NCBI GenBank assembly: GCA_031263015.1
Contig: JAISGN010000001.1
Location: 1 to 58,875, forward strand
Direction of reading: 5' to 3'
DNA length: 58,875 bases
Origin: Bacteroidales bacterium
GTDB lineage: Bacteria > Bacteroidota > Bacteroidia > Bacteroidales > P3
Of this stretch, positions 18,291-26,348 are shown one piece after another. A program made the position numbers and the translations under genes. Below the pieces are notes generated by a model, which worked only from the letters and a program-made list of their open reading frames with translations, made no database searches and was not told the origin of the DNA. How positions within the stretch are numbered: position 1 is the first letter of the stretch; each line of letters opens with the position of its first letter.

Positions 18291-19073
18291 ATGAAATACG
18301 GCTTCTGCAATCTGGCGGCGATTCCCGTGAGGTCTGATGCGAACAATACATCGGAACAAATCACGCAGTTATTGTTCGGCGAAACGTTCCAAATCAATGA
18401 CGAGAAGAATGGTAAATGTCTCATACGCAGTTTTGAAGATGATTATTGCGGATGGATTAGCGACAAGCAGTTTCTGTCTGTTTCCGCCGAAGATTTGTCA
18501 TCATTCAAGCGAGAGAAATCACTTTTAACCAAGCATTTATTGAGTTTCATTGAGCAAACCGACACACGCAACGGGCAAAAAACCTTAATTCCTCTGTCTT
18601 TCGGCACAAAAATCATTGATGAGACCTTTTCCGTTGGGCATTTTACCTTTCATATTGACGGCGGGGATATTGTTCAGGCACAGGACATTGCATTTGCCGC
18701 CGATATTTCTCAAAAAATGCTCAATGTTCCATATTTATGGGGCGGTCGCAATACATTCGGCATTGATTGTTCGGGATTTAGCCAGTTGTGTTACAGATTT
18801 GCAGGCATTGGGTTGCCGAGAGACGCCCATCAACAAGCAAATCAGGGGCTTGCGGTCAGAAATCTTTCCGATGCGGTCAGAGGCGACCTGTGTTTCTTTT
18901 CACACATTGCGTCTGGGGCTATCACCCACGTAGGCATTTACTTAGGCAAAGGCAAAATCATCCATTCATCCGTCAAGGTTAGAATAGATTTCATTACCGA
19001 AGAAGGAATAATTGCCTGTGATACAGGTAATTTGACGCATTTTCTTTCATCCGTCAGAACATTTCAAAGATAA
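18291..19073 (+). CDS. NlpC/P60 (C40) peptidase, YkfC-like
   Basis: Gamma-D-glutamyl-diamino acid endopeptidase type, cutting murein peptides. 260 residues: N-terminal SH3-like domain (FCNLAAIPVRSDANNTSEQI, then ETFQI and GWISDKQFL; about 1-65), a linker, and the papain-like NlpC domain with catalytic Cys at 160 in GIDCSGFSQLCYRF, His at 213 in THVGIYLG and the third polar residue near KIIHSSV. There is no signal peptide, as in cytoplasmic recycling enzymes of the YkfC/dipeptidyl-peptidase VI type. Tightly coupled to the DUF4294 gene. Exact substrate inferred from family only. Confidence 0.85.
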   Translation: MKYGFCNLAAIPVRSDANNTSEQITQLLFGETFQINDEKNGKCLIRSFEDDYCGWISDKQFLSVSAEDLSSFKREKSLLTKHLLSFIEQTDTRNGQKTLIPLSFGTKIIDETFSVGHFTFHIDGGDIVQAQDIAFAADISQKMLNVPYLWGGRNTFGIDCSGFSQLCYRFAGIGLPRDAHQQANQGLAVRNLSDAVRGDLCFFSHIASGAITHVGIYLGKGKIIHSSVKVRIDFITEEGIIACDTGNLTHFLSSVRTFQR

Positions 19074-19101
19074 ACCTTCTCTGTAACCTCATCCCCCTCA
19101 C

Positions 19102-19185
19102 AAAAAACATTAGTTAAGTCAGAAAAAACATTAGTCGGCTAACAAAAAACATTAGTCAAGTCAGAAAAAACATTAGTCGGATTAG
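19102..19185. repeat. 21-bp tandem array, ACATTAGTC family (four units)
   Basis: Four units start at 19102, 19123, 19144 and 19165, each AAAAAACATTAGT followed by a variable tail (TAAGTCAG, CGGCTAAC, CAAGTCAG, CGGATTAG). The spacing is exactly 21 bases. The same core occurs once inside array E. It lies just after the peptidase gene in a convergent gap. Confidence 0.9.
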
Positions 19186-19251
19186 ATTTTTCTTGTTCCA
19201 AATGACATTTTTGATGTTCCGCAGCATATTTTTCTTAAAAAATGTTACTCG

Positions 19252-19516
19252 GCACTACTTCCTCAGAATATTGCACTACATTCGCAAAAATCCGCACTAC
19301 ATCCGCAAAAATCCGCACTACATCCGCAGAAAATCGCACTATATACGAAGAAAACGGCACTACTTCCGCAGAAAACTGCACTACATCCACAGAATATTGC
19401 ACTACATCCGCAAAAATCCGCACTATATACGCATAAAACCGCACTACATCCGCAGAATATTGCACTACTTCCGCAGAAATCCGCACTATATACGCAGAAT
19501 ATTGCACTACTTCCTT
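19252..19516. repeat. 21-bp tandem array, GCACTAC family (twelve units plus a partial)
   Basis: Twelve complete units occupy 19252-19503 without a single insertion or deletion, then a partial thirteenth. Every unit begins GCACTA and mixes a few alternative blocks: CATCC, TTCC or TATAC in the middle and AAAATCC, AGAATATT or GAAAAC at the end. As 21 is a multiple of three, overlapping frames stay open on both strands (heptads like HYIRRNP one way, FADVVRI the other); I read these as by-products. The rest of the 19074-19651 gap holds nothing else recognisable. Confidence 0.92.
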
Positions 19517-19651
19517 ACGGAAATGATGATGAGGCGTGAAAAAGGGATAAAAAAATATTGATATTGCGTCTGTTGCCCCAAACGCAATATCAATATCCGT
19601 ATGTGATTGATGGTGTTAGGTAAAGGATTGCTCCCCTACCCCGCCGCCAAA

Positions 19652-20644
19652 TTATATTCTGTTCGCCGACCCAAGCACATTAATGATTTTGTGCATATAG
19701 AGCGCCTTCAAATTATCTCGTGCCGGACCAAGATACTTACGAGGGTCAAACTCCGCAGGCTTTGTCGCAAGGATTTCCCTTACTGCCGCCGTCATCGCAA
19801 TACGTCCGTCGGAATCTATATTGATTTTACAAACCGCCGACTTTGCTGCCCGCCGCAACTGCTCCTCAGGAATGCCTATCGCATCTTTTAACGCCCCGCC
19901 GTATTTATTAATTATCGCAACCTGATCCTGTGGCACGGATGACGCACCATGTAGCACTATCGGGAAATCAGGCAACCGCTTCTCTATCTCTTCCAAAATG
20001 TCAAATCGCAATGGTGGCGGCACAAGTATTCCTTCTGCATTGAGCGTGCATTGTTCTGGCTTGAACTTATTCGCACCATGCGAAGTGCCGATTGATATAG
20101 CCAAAGAATCCACACCTGTTTTCGCAACAAAATCCTCTACTTCCGAAGGCTGCGTATAGGTATGCTGCTCGGCAATCACATCATCCTCAACTCCGGCTAA
20201 TACTCCCAGCTCGCCCTCAACAGATACCCCGTATTGATGAGCATATTCCACAACCTTTGCCGTTAATTCAACGTTTTGGGAATATGTATGCGAAGAGCCG
20301 TCAATCATAACCGAAGAAAATCCGTATTCAATACACGAGCGGCACAATTCAAAACTATCGCCGTGGTCCAGATGCAAAACTATCGGCACATTAACCCCAA
20401 GTTCCTTCGCATATTCCACCGCTCCCTGAGCCATATACCGCAAAAGAGTTTGATTTGCATACTTCCTCGCACCTGCAGACACCTGCAAAATAACGGGAGA
20501 TTTTGTTTCCACACATGCTTGCACGATAGCCTGCATCTGTTCCATATTATTGAAATTGAAAGCAGGGATTGCGTAACCGCCATGCAATGCTTTGGCGAAT
20601 AGTTCCCTGCTATTAACAAGTCCTAAATCCTTGTAATTTGTCAT
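19652..20644 (-). CDS. fbaA: class II fructose-1,6-bisphosphate aldolase
   Basis: Zn2+-dependent cleavage of fructose 1,6-bisphosphate to dihydroxyacetone phosphate and glyceraldehyde 3-phosphate. 330 residues with class II signatures: PAFNFNNMEQMQAIV near the start, LHLDHGDSFELC (metal-binding His and catalytic Asp), VEGELGVLAGVED (metal Glu), ISIGTSHGANKF (metal His) and the phosphate-binding HGASSVPQD. Six bases downstream of dapA on the same strand, so the two form an operon. Confidence 0.95.
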   Translation of the reverse strand: MTNYKDLGLVNSRELFAKALHGGYAIPAFNFNNMEQMQAIVQACVETKSPVILQVSAGARKYANQTLLRYMAQGAVEYAKELGVNVPIVLHLDHGDSFELCRSCIEYGFSSVMIDGSSHTYSQNVELTAKVVEYAHQYGVSVEGELGVLAGVEDDVIAEQHTYTQPSEVEDFVAKTGVDSLAISIGTSHGANKFKPEQCTLNAEGILVPPPLRFDILEEIEKRLPDFPIVLHGASSVPQDQVAIINKYGGALKDAIGIPEEQLRRAAKSAVCKINIDSDGRIAMTAAVREILATKPAEFDPRKYLGPARDNLKALYMHKIINVLGSANRI

Positions 20645-20650
20645 AAAATC

Positions 20651-21550
20651 TTATTTGTTTAATTTCTTAATTATTTCGGTTATCTTATTATAAAGTCCCC
20701 TACTACCTTTGACAAGCGGAAGACGTAAATTGTTTTGAAGCAATCCGAGTATTTCAAGCGCCGTCTTTATTCCGGCAGGATTTCCTTCCTCAAAAATAGC
20801 ATTCGAGAATGGTAAAAGCATTTCGTGTATCTTACGAGCCTGCTTATAATCTCCTTTAAGGCAGTAATTAACCATTTGAGAGACCAATTGCGGAAATGCA
20901 TTAGCCGTTACCGATATTACACCGCTCATTCCAAGCGACATTAGCGGCATTGTAAGTGCATCATCCCCCGAAAAAACAGCAAAATCAGCCTTTTTATTTC
21001 TTAAAATCTCCATACATTGAGCCATATTGCCGCTTGCTTCTTTTAATCCTATGATATTTTTATTTTCTTCGGCAAGTCGCAGGCATGTTTCGGCATTAAG
21101 ATTAACTCCTGTCCTGCCCGGTATATTGTAAAGTATAATCGGTGTCGGCAAGGCATTGGCTACAACTTTGAAATGCTCATAAAGTCCTTGTTGAGTAGGC
21201 TTATTATAATATGGAGTAGAGACTAAAACAGCAGAAAACCTGTCTTCGGCGATATCTTTCAACATTCGCACCTTTGAAATCACCTCTGTCGTGCAGTTTC
21301 CGCTAACTCCTACAACAACAGGCACTCTTTCTTCAACGCAATCAAGAGTATGTTCCAATACGGCAAAGGCTTCCTGATTTGAAAGCGTAACAGATTCCGA
21401 TGTAGTGCCGAGTGCAACAACAAAATCAGTGTTTCCGTCAAGCACATGGCTGACAACTTTTGACAAAGAGGTGAAATCAACTTCTTTGTTCTTGTGAAAC
21501 GGCGTTACAATAGCCACTCCGGTGCCTTTAATCTTGGTATTCTTGCTCAT
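20651..21550 (-). CDS. dapA: 4-hydroxy-tetrahydrodipicolinate synthase
   Basis: Condenses pyruvate with aspartate semialdehyde, the first committed step to diaminopimelate and lysine. 299 residues forming a TIM barrel. Catalytic residues visible: Schiff-base Lys170 in IIGLKEASGN, Tyr141 in YNIPGRTGVN and Thr49-Thr50 in GTTSES. First gene of a dapA-fbaA operon with a clear promoter. Lysine synthesis here coexists with a lysine-degrading kam locus transcribed divergently 365 bases away. Confidence 0.95.
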   Translation of the reverse strand: MSKNTKIKGTGVAIVTPFHKNKEVDFTSLSKVVSHVLDGNTDFVVALGTTSESVTLSNQEAFAVLEHTLDCVEERVPVVVGVSGNCTTEVISKVRMLKDIAEDRFSAVLVSTPYYNKPTQQGLYEHFKVVANALPTPIILYNIPGRTGVNLNAETCLRLAEENKNIIGLKEASGNMAQCMEILRNKKADFAVFSGDDALTMPLMSLGMSGVISVTANAFPQLVSQMVNYCLKGDYKQARKIHEMLLPFSNAIFEEGNPAGIKTALEILGLLQNNLRLPLVKGSRGLYNKITEIIKKLNK

Positions 21551-21595
21551 AAGTCGTATTTTATTAAATCATAATCTGCTTTCGTTTTAGAATGG

Positions 21596-21628
21596 CAAAG
21601 TTACAAAAATTTATTTTACACAAACAAA
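21596..21628 (-). promoter_or_regulatory. promoter of dapA-fbaA
   Basis: Minus-strand TAACTTTG (plus CAAAGTTA, 21596-21603) with a TTTG -33 element (plus CAAA, 21625-21628) 21 bases away, matching TTTG-N19-21-TAnnTTTG. Confidence 0.65.
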
Positions 21629-21676
21629 ATGCGGATATTTTATTTCATTCCTGTCAAAATATATCAAAATCATCGC

Positions 21677-21781
21677 ATACGCCCTTTGGTTTTCAGCTAA
21701 CTAAGTAAGGTCAGAATGAAACAGCCTTTTATTTTAATGAAACAGCGTTTCATTTTGACCAAACGGCGTTTTGTTTTCGTC
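21677..21781. repeat. 21-bp-register repeat array D (three clear, two decayed units)
   Basis: Clear units start at 21719, 21740 and 21761 (AAACAGCCTTT, AAACAGCGTTT, AAACGGCGTTT). Two degenerate units fit the register at 21677 (ATACGCCCTTT) and 21698. Lies between the divergent dapA and kamA promoters. Confidence 0.8.
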
Positions 21782-21826
21782 ATATCTTATATTGATGTCG
21801 TAGAAGCATAAATCAAAAAAATTATG

Positions 21827-21834
21827 TACCTTTG
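21827..21834 (+). promoter_or_regulatory. -7 promoter box for kamA
   Basis: TACCTTTG fits TAnnTTTG. It implies a 5' leader of about 75 bases before the kamA ATG, in which I see no recognisable riboswitch. Confidence 0.55.
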
Positions 21835-21915
21835 CAATATAAAAAATCGTGTTTTTTATAATTTGTTATCTGCTTTGATGACAATGGTATGAAGTAAATA
21901 TAAAACTATATAAAG

Positions 21916-23181
21916 ATGCAAGTAAATAGAAGAAAGGAATTGTTTCCCAATGTATCCGATGAGCAATGGAATGATTGGAAATGGCAGGTTAAAAACAGAA
22001 TTGAAGACCTCGAAACGCTGAAAAAGTACATTAAATTAACTCCTGCGGAAGAGGAAGGCGTGGCTAAAAGCCTCAAAACTTTGAGAATGGCTATCACTCC
22101 TTACTATCTTTCGCTTATAGACCCGAATAATCCTCATTGTCCCGTAAGAGCGCAGGCTATTCCAACGGCTAACGAAACTCATAAGGCGGATGCCGACCTT
22201 TTAGACCCGTTACACGAGGATGAAGACTCACCTGTACCCGGTCTTACGCATCGTTATCCCGACAGAGTGTTGTTTTTGATTACCGATATGTGTTCTATGT
22301 ATTGCCGTCATTGCACTCGCCGCAGATTTGCAGGGCAAAATGACTGCGAAAGCCCTTCGGAAAGAATCCAAAAGGCTATTGATTATATTGCAAAGACACC
22401 TCAGGTTAGGGATGTGTTGCTTTCGGGCGGTGATGCTTTAATGGTCAATGACAATATGCTGGAATCTATCATCCAAAGGTTAAGAGCAATCCCTCATGTA
22501 GAGATTATTCGCATCGGAAGCAGAGTTCCTGTTGTTTGTCCGCAGAGAATAACCGATGAACTTTGCAATATGTTGAAGAAATACCACCCTGTATGGCTTA
22601 ATACGCACTTCAATCACCCTAATGAGATAACTCCCGAGTCTAAAGAGGCTTGTGCAAAGTTGGCAAACGCAGGTGTGCCGCTCGGAAATCAAAGCGTATT
22701 GTTGCGAGGCGTCAATGACGATGTACGAGTTATGAAAAGATTGGTGCAGGACTTGGTAAAAATACGTGTAAGACCTTATTACATCTACCAATGCGACCTT
22801 TCAATGGGATTAGAGCATTTCCGCACGCCGGTATCCAAAGGAATAGAAATAATAGAGAACCTTCGCGGACACACATCGGGCTATGCAGTTCCGACATTCG
22901 TTGTTGATGCGCCGGGAGGAGGCGGAAAAACTCCGGTAATGCCTCAATATATCATATCGCAAAGCCCTAACAAAGTAATCTTACGCAACTTTGAAGGCGT
23001 AATAACTACATATACCGAGCCGGAAAACTATGTTCAGGGAATTTGTGATACGGATTTCTTAACCAAAGAGGCTGATGGCAAAACGCAAACAGCAATTGAC
23101 GGCGTGGCTTCTTTGTTGCATGGGGACAGAATGGCGTTAGAACCTTCTCATCTGGCACGCCACGAACGTATTAAAAAGTAA
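21916..23181 (+). CDS. kamA: lysine 2,3-aminomutase
   Basis: Radical SAM, PLP-dependent enzyme converting L-lysine to L-beta-lysine, the first step of lysine fermentation. 421 residues. The N-terminus (RRKELFPNVSDEQWNDWKWQ) is typical of clostridial-type KamA. The [4Fe-4S] motif is CSMYCRHC (C126, C130, C133), and the PLP lysine is K338 in DAPGGGGKTP. Terminal residues include the zinc-site region. Followed by its own terminator, then kamB and kamC. Confidence 0.93.
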   Translation: MQVNRRKELFPNVSDEQWNDWKWQVKNRIEDLETLKKYIKLTPAEEEGVAKSLKTLRMAITPYYLSLIDPNNPHCPVRAQAIPTANETHKADADLLDPLHEDEDSPVPGLTHRYPDRVLFLITDMCSMYCRHCTRRRFAGQNDCESPSERIQKAIDYIAKTPQVRDVLLSGGDALMVNDNMLESIIQRLRAIPHVEIIRIGSRVPVVCPQRITDELCNMLKKYHPVWLNTHFNHPNEITPESKEACAKLANAGVPLGNQSVLLRGVNDDVRVMKRLVQDLVKIRVRPYYIYQCDLSMGLEHFRTPVSKGIEIIENLRGHTSGYAVPTFVVDAPGGGGKTPVMPQYIISQSPNKVILRNFEGVITTYTEPENYVQGICDTDFLTKEADGKTQTAIDGVASLLHGDRMALEPSHLARHERIKK

Positions 23182-23199
23182 TATTAACCACATATAAAG

Positions 23200-23232
23200 A
23201 AAGAATTTCCCCTAATGGAGAAATTCTTTTTT
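23200..23232 (+). terminator. terminator between kamA and kamB
   Basis: AAAGAATTTC and GAAATTCTTT form a ten-base-pair stem followed by T residues, 19 bases after the kamA stop. It may attenuate rather than abolish readthrough into kamB. Confidence 0.8.
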
Positions 23233-23288
23233 GTAATAAAGGTTCGGCATTATAGACACAACAAATAATAAAACCAAACAAGGGAAAT

Positions 23289-24290
23289 TTGCAACTGATT
23301 GAGGATATATTAGCGTATAAAAGCGTTTCATTTGTGGGAATGGAGAAAAACACGGGCAAAACCGAGACTTTAAATTTTGTTTTGAGGTCTTTGAAAGATT
23401 CCATTCGTGTTTCCTTAACCTCAATCGGCATTGACGGCGAACAGAAAGACCAAATATTTCACACATCCAAGCCAGAAATAAGCGTTTATCCCGATACAAC
23501 TTTCGTTACCGCTGAAAAATTATATCCTTTACGGCATTTGACATCGGCAATCATTGATTTATCTCAACGGCATACTGCTTTGGGGCGACTAATCACTGCA
23601 AAGGCAATAACCAAAGGGCAAGTCGTTTTAGCAGGACCTTCAAATACGATGTGGTTAAAAGAAATCATAACGACCTTGCTTCATACCAACGATATATGTC
23701 TTATAGATGGAGCATTATCACGCCGTAGTATCGGTTCGCCTTCAATAACGGATGCAATGATTCTTGCGACAGGTGCAGCGGTATCAATGAATCTTGATAC
23801 ACTTGTAAGGAAGACCGATTTTATTTGCAGGATGACACAACTTAAAACAGTAGAAAACAATCTGGCTACGAAGCTTGCAGTGATTGAAAAGGGCATTTAT
23901 GCCGTTCAAGGCAATGAAATATCCTCTCTTCCTATACCTTCAATGCTTATGATTGAGAAATACAAAAATGTTTTATTCTCTTGCGGCAAGCGATTGTTCA
24001 TTAGCGGAATTTTAACGGAGAATCTGCTGAAATTTATCCTCACCTTAAAAGATGTATCCGAAGTAGAATTGATAGTAACCGACTTCACAAAGATTTTTTC
24101 CACCGCTTTGACAACAGATTTGTTCATAAAAAGAGGCGGAAAGTTGAGAGTAGTTATGCCAACCAATCTTATCGCCGTAACAATTAATCCTTTTGCTCCC
24201 AGCGGATTTGCTTTTGATTCGGCAAGACTTCACAACGCTCTGGCAGAACGAATAAATGTGCCGATTTACAACGTAAAAAATATATTATGA
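23289..24290 (+). CDS. kamB: lysine 5,6-aminomutase reactivase subunit KamB
   Basis: In lysine-fermenting bacteria KamB and KamC reactivate the adenosylcobalamin-dependent lysine (beta-lysine) 5,6-aminomutase. This 333-residue protein has a P-loop-like FVGMEKNTGKTETL near its N-terminus and the position after kamA expected of KamB. The start is TTG at 23289 with AAGGGAAA just upstream; the next ATG (23340) would cut through the nucleotide-binding loop. The stop overlaps the kamC start (ATGA). Assignment rests on order, P-loop and size. Confidence 0.75.
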   Translation: MQLIEDILAYKSVSFVGMEKNTGKTETLNFVLRSLKDSIRVSLTSIGIDGEQKDQIFHTSKPEISVYPDTTFVTAEKLYPLRHLTSAIIDLSQRHTALGRLITAKAITKGQVVLAGPSNTMWLKEIITTLLHTNDICLIDGALSRRSIGSPSITDAMILATGAAVSMNLDTLVRKTDFICRMTQLKTVENNLATKLAVIEKGIYAVQGNEISSLPIPSMLMIEKYKNVLFSCGKRLFISGILTENLLKFILTLKDVSEVELIVTDFTKIFSTALTTDLFIKRGGKLRVVMPTNLIAVTINPFAPSGFAFDSARLHNALAERINVPIYNVKNIL

Positions 24291-25672
24291 CCTTCAAAGA
24301 CGCCATTAAAAAGCACCAAGGCTTAAAGATTCTTGCAGATAAACTGAATATTTGCTCATCTCTCGGTAGGCAAAGGCTGTTTGATACCACGTTTTCAACG
24401 GAAGAACAATGGATAAACAGGCAATTATCGCTCACAAGCATTGTTCAAACTTATCTTTGCGAAGATATAAATCGTAAAAACCTTATAAAACTGCGTGCAA
24501 ATCTAAGAGAATTGCATGATATCGGCGGAACAATAAATTTATTGCAAGCAAAAGAGGTTTTGGATGATGTTTCATTGTATGAAATCAAGGTTTTCTCTAT
24601 ACGATGCAAGAAAATAAAAAATTTAATCTTTGATTTGCCGTCCGAAGACCTGACTTTGCCCGATTTAAACGAAGTTATAAAGATATTAGACCCCGAAGGA
24701 ATAGAAGCACAACAGTTCTATATTTATTCCTCTTATGATTTTAATCTTATTGAATTAAGGAAAAGACTCTCTCAAACGACAAAAGAAAACGACCATACCG
24801 CATTTGAAGAGATTTATTCGCAATGTATGGAAATTGAAAACGAGGTTAGGCAAAAATTATCTGCAGACTTGATGCCATATATTAATGTATTGCAAAAAGC
24901 AATGCAGATTGCAGCCGATTTGGATATTGTTTTTGCAAAAGCAGTGCTGAATACGGAATGGCGTCTTACTAAACCGATAATTTCAAACAAAGCAGCAACG
25001 GCTTACAACGGCTTATCATATCCGCCGATTACGGAAATACTGGAATCAAAAGGGAAAAAGTTTCAACCAATAGACATATCAATAGGCGAAAAGCCTGTTT
25101 TGATAACCGGAGCCAATATGGCAGGAAAAACAATGCTGCTAAAATCACTCTCTTTTGCCCAATACAGTCTGCAATTCGGCTTTTTCGTTGCGGCAAAATC
25201 AGCATCGGTTTGCCTGGTAGCAGACATTATGACCTCCATCGGCGATTTGCAAAACGAAGAAGAAGGTTTGAGTTCATTCGCTTCTGAAATCCTGCACATC
25301 AATTCAATCATTAGCAAAGCCAAAACAGGCAACCGCTATCTTATTTTAATAGATGAACTCGCCCGAACGACCAATCCGTATGAGGGAAAGGCAATTGTGG
25401 AAGGATTTATCAAGGTTATAAATCGTCAAAATAGCCTTTGCGTCATCACAACCCATTATTCAATACCACCAAACGATTGTTTGAAATTACGGGTCAAAGG
25501 TTTCATTTCTCAAAACATCGTTCCGCCGATAGCAATCAAAGATATAAACGACCACATTGACTATTCGCTGGCGGAGGATGCTGAAACGGATGTACCGCAC
25601 GAAGCAATAAATCTGGCAAAGTTGCTTGAAATTGACAGCGAGTGGCTTTCGGAATGCATAAATGAAGAATAA
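24287..25672 (+). CDS. kamC: MutS-like ATPase KamC, aminomutase reactivase
   Basis: 461 residues with a C-terminal MutS-type ABC ATPase: Walker A ITGANMAGKTMLLKS (about 272-286), Walker B LILIDELARTTNP and the following VITTHYS switch. The N-terminal half is helical and lacks the mismatch-recognition domain of MutS. With KamB it is thought to exchange damaged cobalamin on lysine 5,6-aminomutase. Four-base overlap with kamB shows translational coupling. The mutase genes kamD and kamE, usually next, are absent: a 329-base gap and then rbfA follow. Confidence 0.78.
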   Translation: MTFKDAIKKHQGLKILADKLNICSSLGRQRLFDTTFSTEEQWINRQLSLTSIVQTYLCEDINRKNLIKLRANLRELHDIGGTINLLQAKEVLDDVSLYEIKVFSIRCKKIKNLIFDLPSEDLTLPDLNEVIKILDPEGIEAQQFYIYSSYDFNLIELRKRLSQTTKENDHTAFEEIYSQCMEIENEVRQKLSADLMPYINVLQKAMQIAADLDIVFAKAVLNTEWRLTKPIISNKAATAYNGLSYPPITEILESKGKKFQPIDISIGEKPVLITGANMAGKTMLLKSLSFAQYSLQFGFFVAAKSASVCLVADIMTSIGDLQNEEEGLSSFASEILHINSIISKAKTGNRYLILIDELARTTNPYEGKAIVEGFIKVINRQNSLCVITTHYSIPPNDCLKLRVKGFISQNIVPPIAIKDINDHIDYSLAEDAETDVPHEAINLAKLLEIDSEWLSECINEE

Positions 25673-25980
25673 TAAAATTATTTATTGCAATCGCCATCAT
25701 AATCCCTTGTTGCCGCCGCATAATCGCCGACAAGAAACAAGCCGAACTTTATAAGGCAATAACCTTATCGGCGTTCCATCAAATGAAACAAGACTTTACG
25801 AAATTCTTATCAGGTAATAATAAATTATTGCTTGATAACATTTTGCTGAAACCTGATTCCGTTCTAACGTATTAAAGAAAGGCATCGTGCATAGCAGCAA
25901 AAGCGGCGATGAAGCAGCGTATCAGCATCGCCAAAGCCCGTTCCAACGCCCCGTAATGCGAAGAGATGGCGACTTTACCT
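25673..25980. other. kamC-rbfA gap without a gene
   Basis: No convincing reading frame, RNA or terminator. A weak 21-base-register resemblance to the AAACAGCCTTT family is visible around 25765-25806 (CGGCGTTCC, AAACAAGACTTT). Twenty bases at 25757-25776 are identical to 30480-30499 inside corA. The rest is AT-rich sequence with a GC-richer patch at 25890-25970. Confidence 0.4.
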
Positions 25981-25997
25981 TATTTTTGTTAATTTTG
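25981..25997 (+). promoter_or_regulatory. overlapping -7 boxes directly before rbfA
   Basis: TATTTTTG (25981-25988) and TAATTTTG (25990-25997) both fit TAnnTTTG. The second ends four bases before the ATG, so its transcript would be leaderless; the first would give a leader of only about seven bases. Confidence 0.5.
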
Positions 25998-26001
25998 CAC
26001 T

Positions 26002-26346
26002 ATGGAAAGTAACAGATTACAAAAAGTAGGGAGATTAATTCAAAAAGATTTGGGAGACATTCTTCGTTTGGAAGCGAGGAATCTTTTTAACGGCGCCATA
26101 ATCAGCGTTACAAAAGTATCGGTATCCGCAGATATTTCGTTGGCACGTGTTTATATCAGTATATTCGTTGTTGGCAAACAGACCAAAGAAGATATTATGA
26201 CATTGATAACTCACAACAAAAAAACATTACGCAGCCTTCTGTCCCAAAGAATCAGACATCAATTACGTATTATCCCCGATTTGGCATTTTTTCTTGATGA
26301 TTCGTTGGATTATGCCGCTAATATAGACCGCTTACTTAAAGAATAA
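26002..26346 (+). CDS. rbfA: 30S ribosome-binding factor A
   Basis: Assists 16S rRNA 5' processing and 30S maturation, including at low temperature. 114 residues with the RbfA pattern: NRLQKVGRLIQKDLGDIL at the start, ISVTKVSVSADISLARVYIS in the KH-like core and RHQLRIIPDLAFFLDDSLDYAANID near the end. First gene of a run rbfA - permease - priA with a two-base gap to the next. Confidence 0.93.
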   Translation: MESNRLQKVGRLIQKDLGDILRLEARNLFNGAIISVTKVSVSADISLARVYISIFVVGKQTKEDIMTLITHNKKTLRSLLSQRIRHQLRIIPDLAFFLDDSLDYAANIDRLLKE

Positions 26347-26348
26347 AA

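Noticed and set aside
19193-19561. Overlapping long frames through the GCACTAC array
   Set aside because: Open on both strands only because 21 is a multiple of three; composition is repeat-driven, with no promoter, RBS or signal specific to one frame.
25673-26001. Remnant of kamD or kamE after kamC
   Set aside because: No stretch in any frame resembled a B12-binding or mutase motif; only weak repeat similarity was seen.
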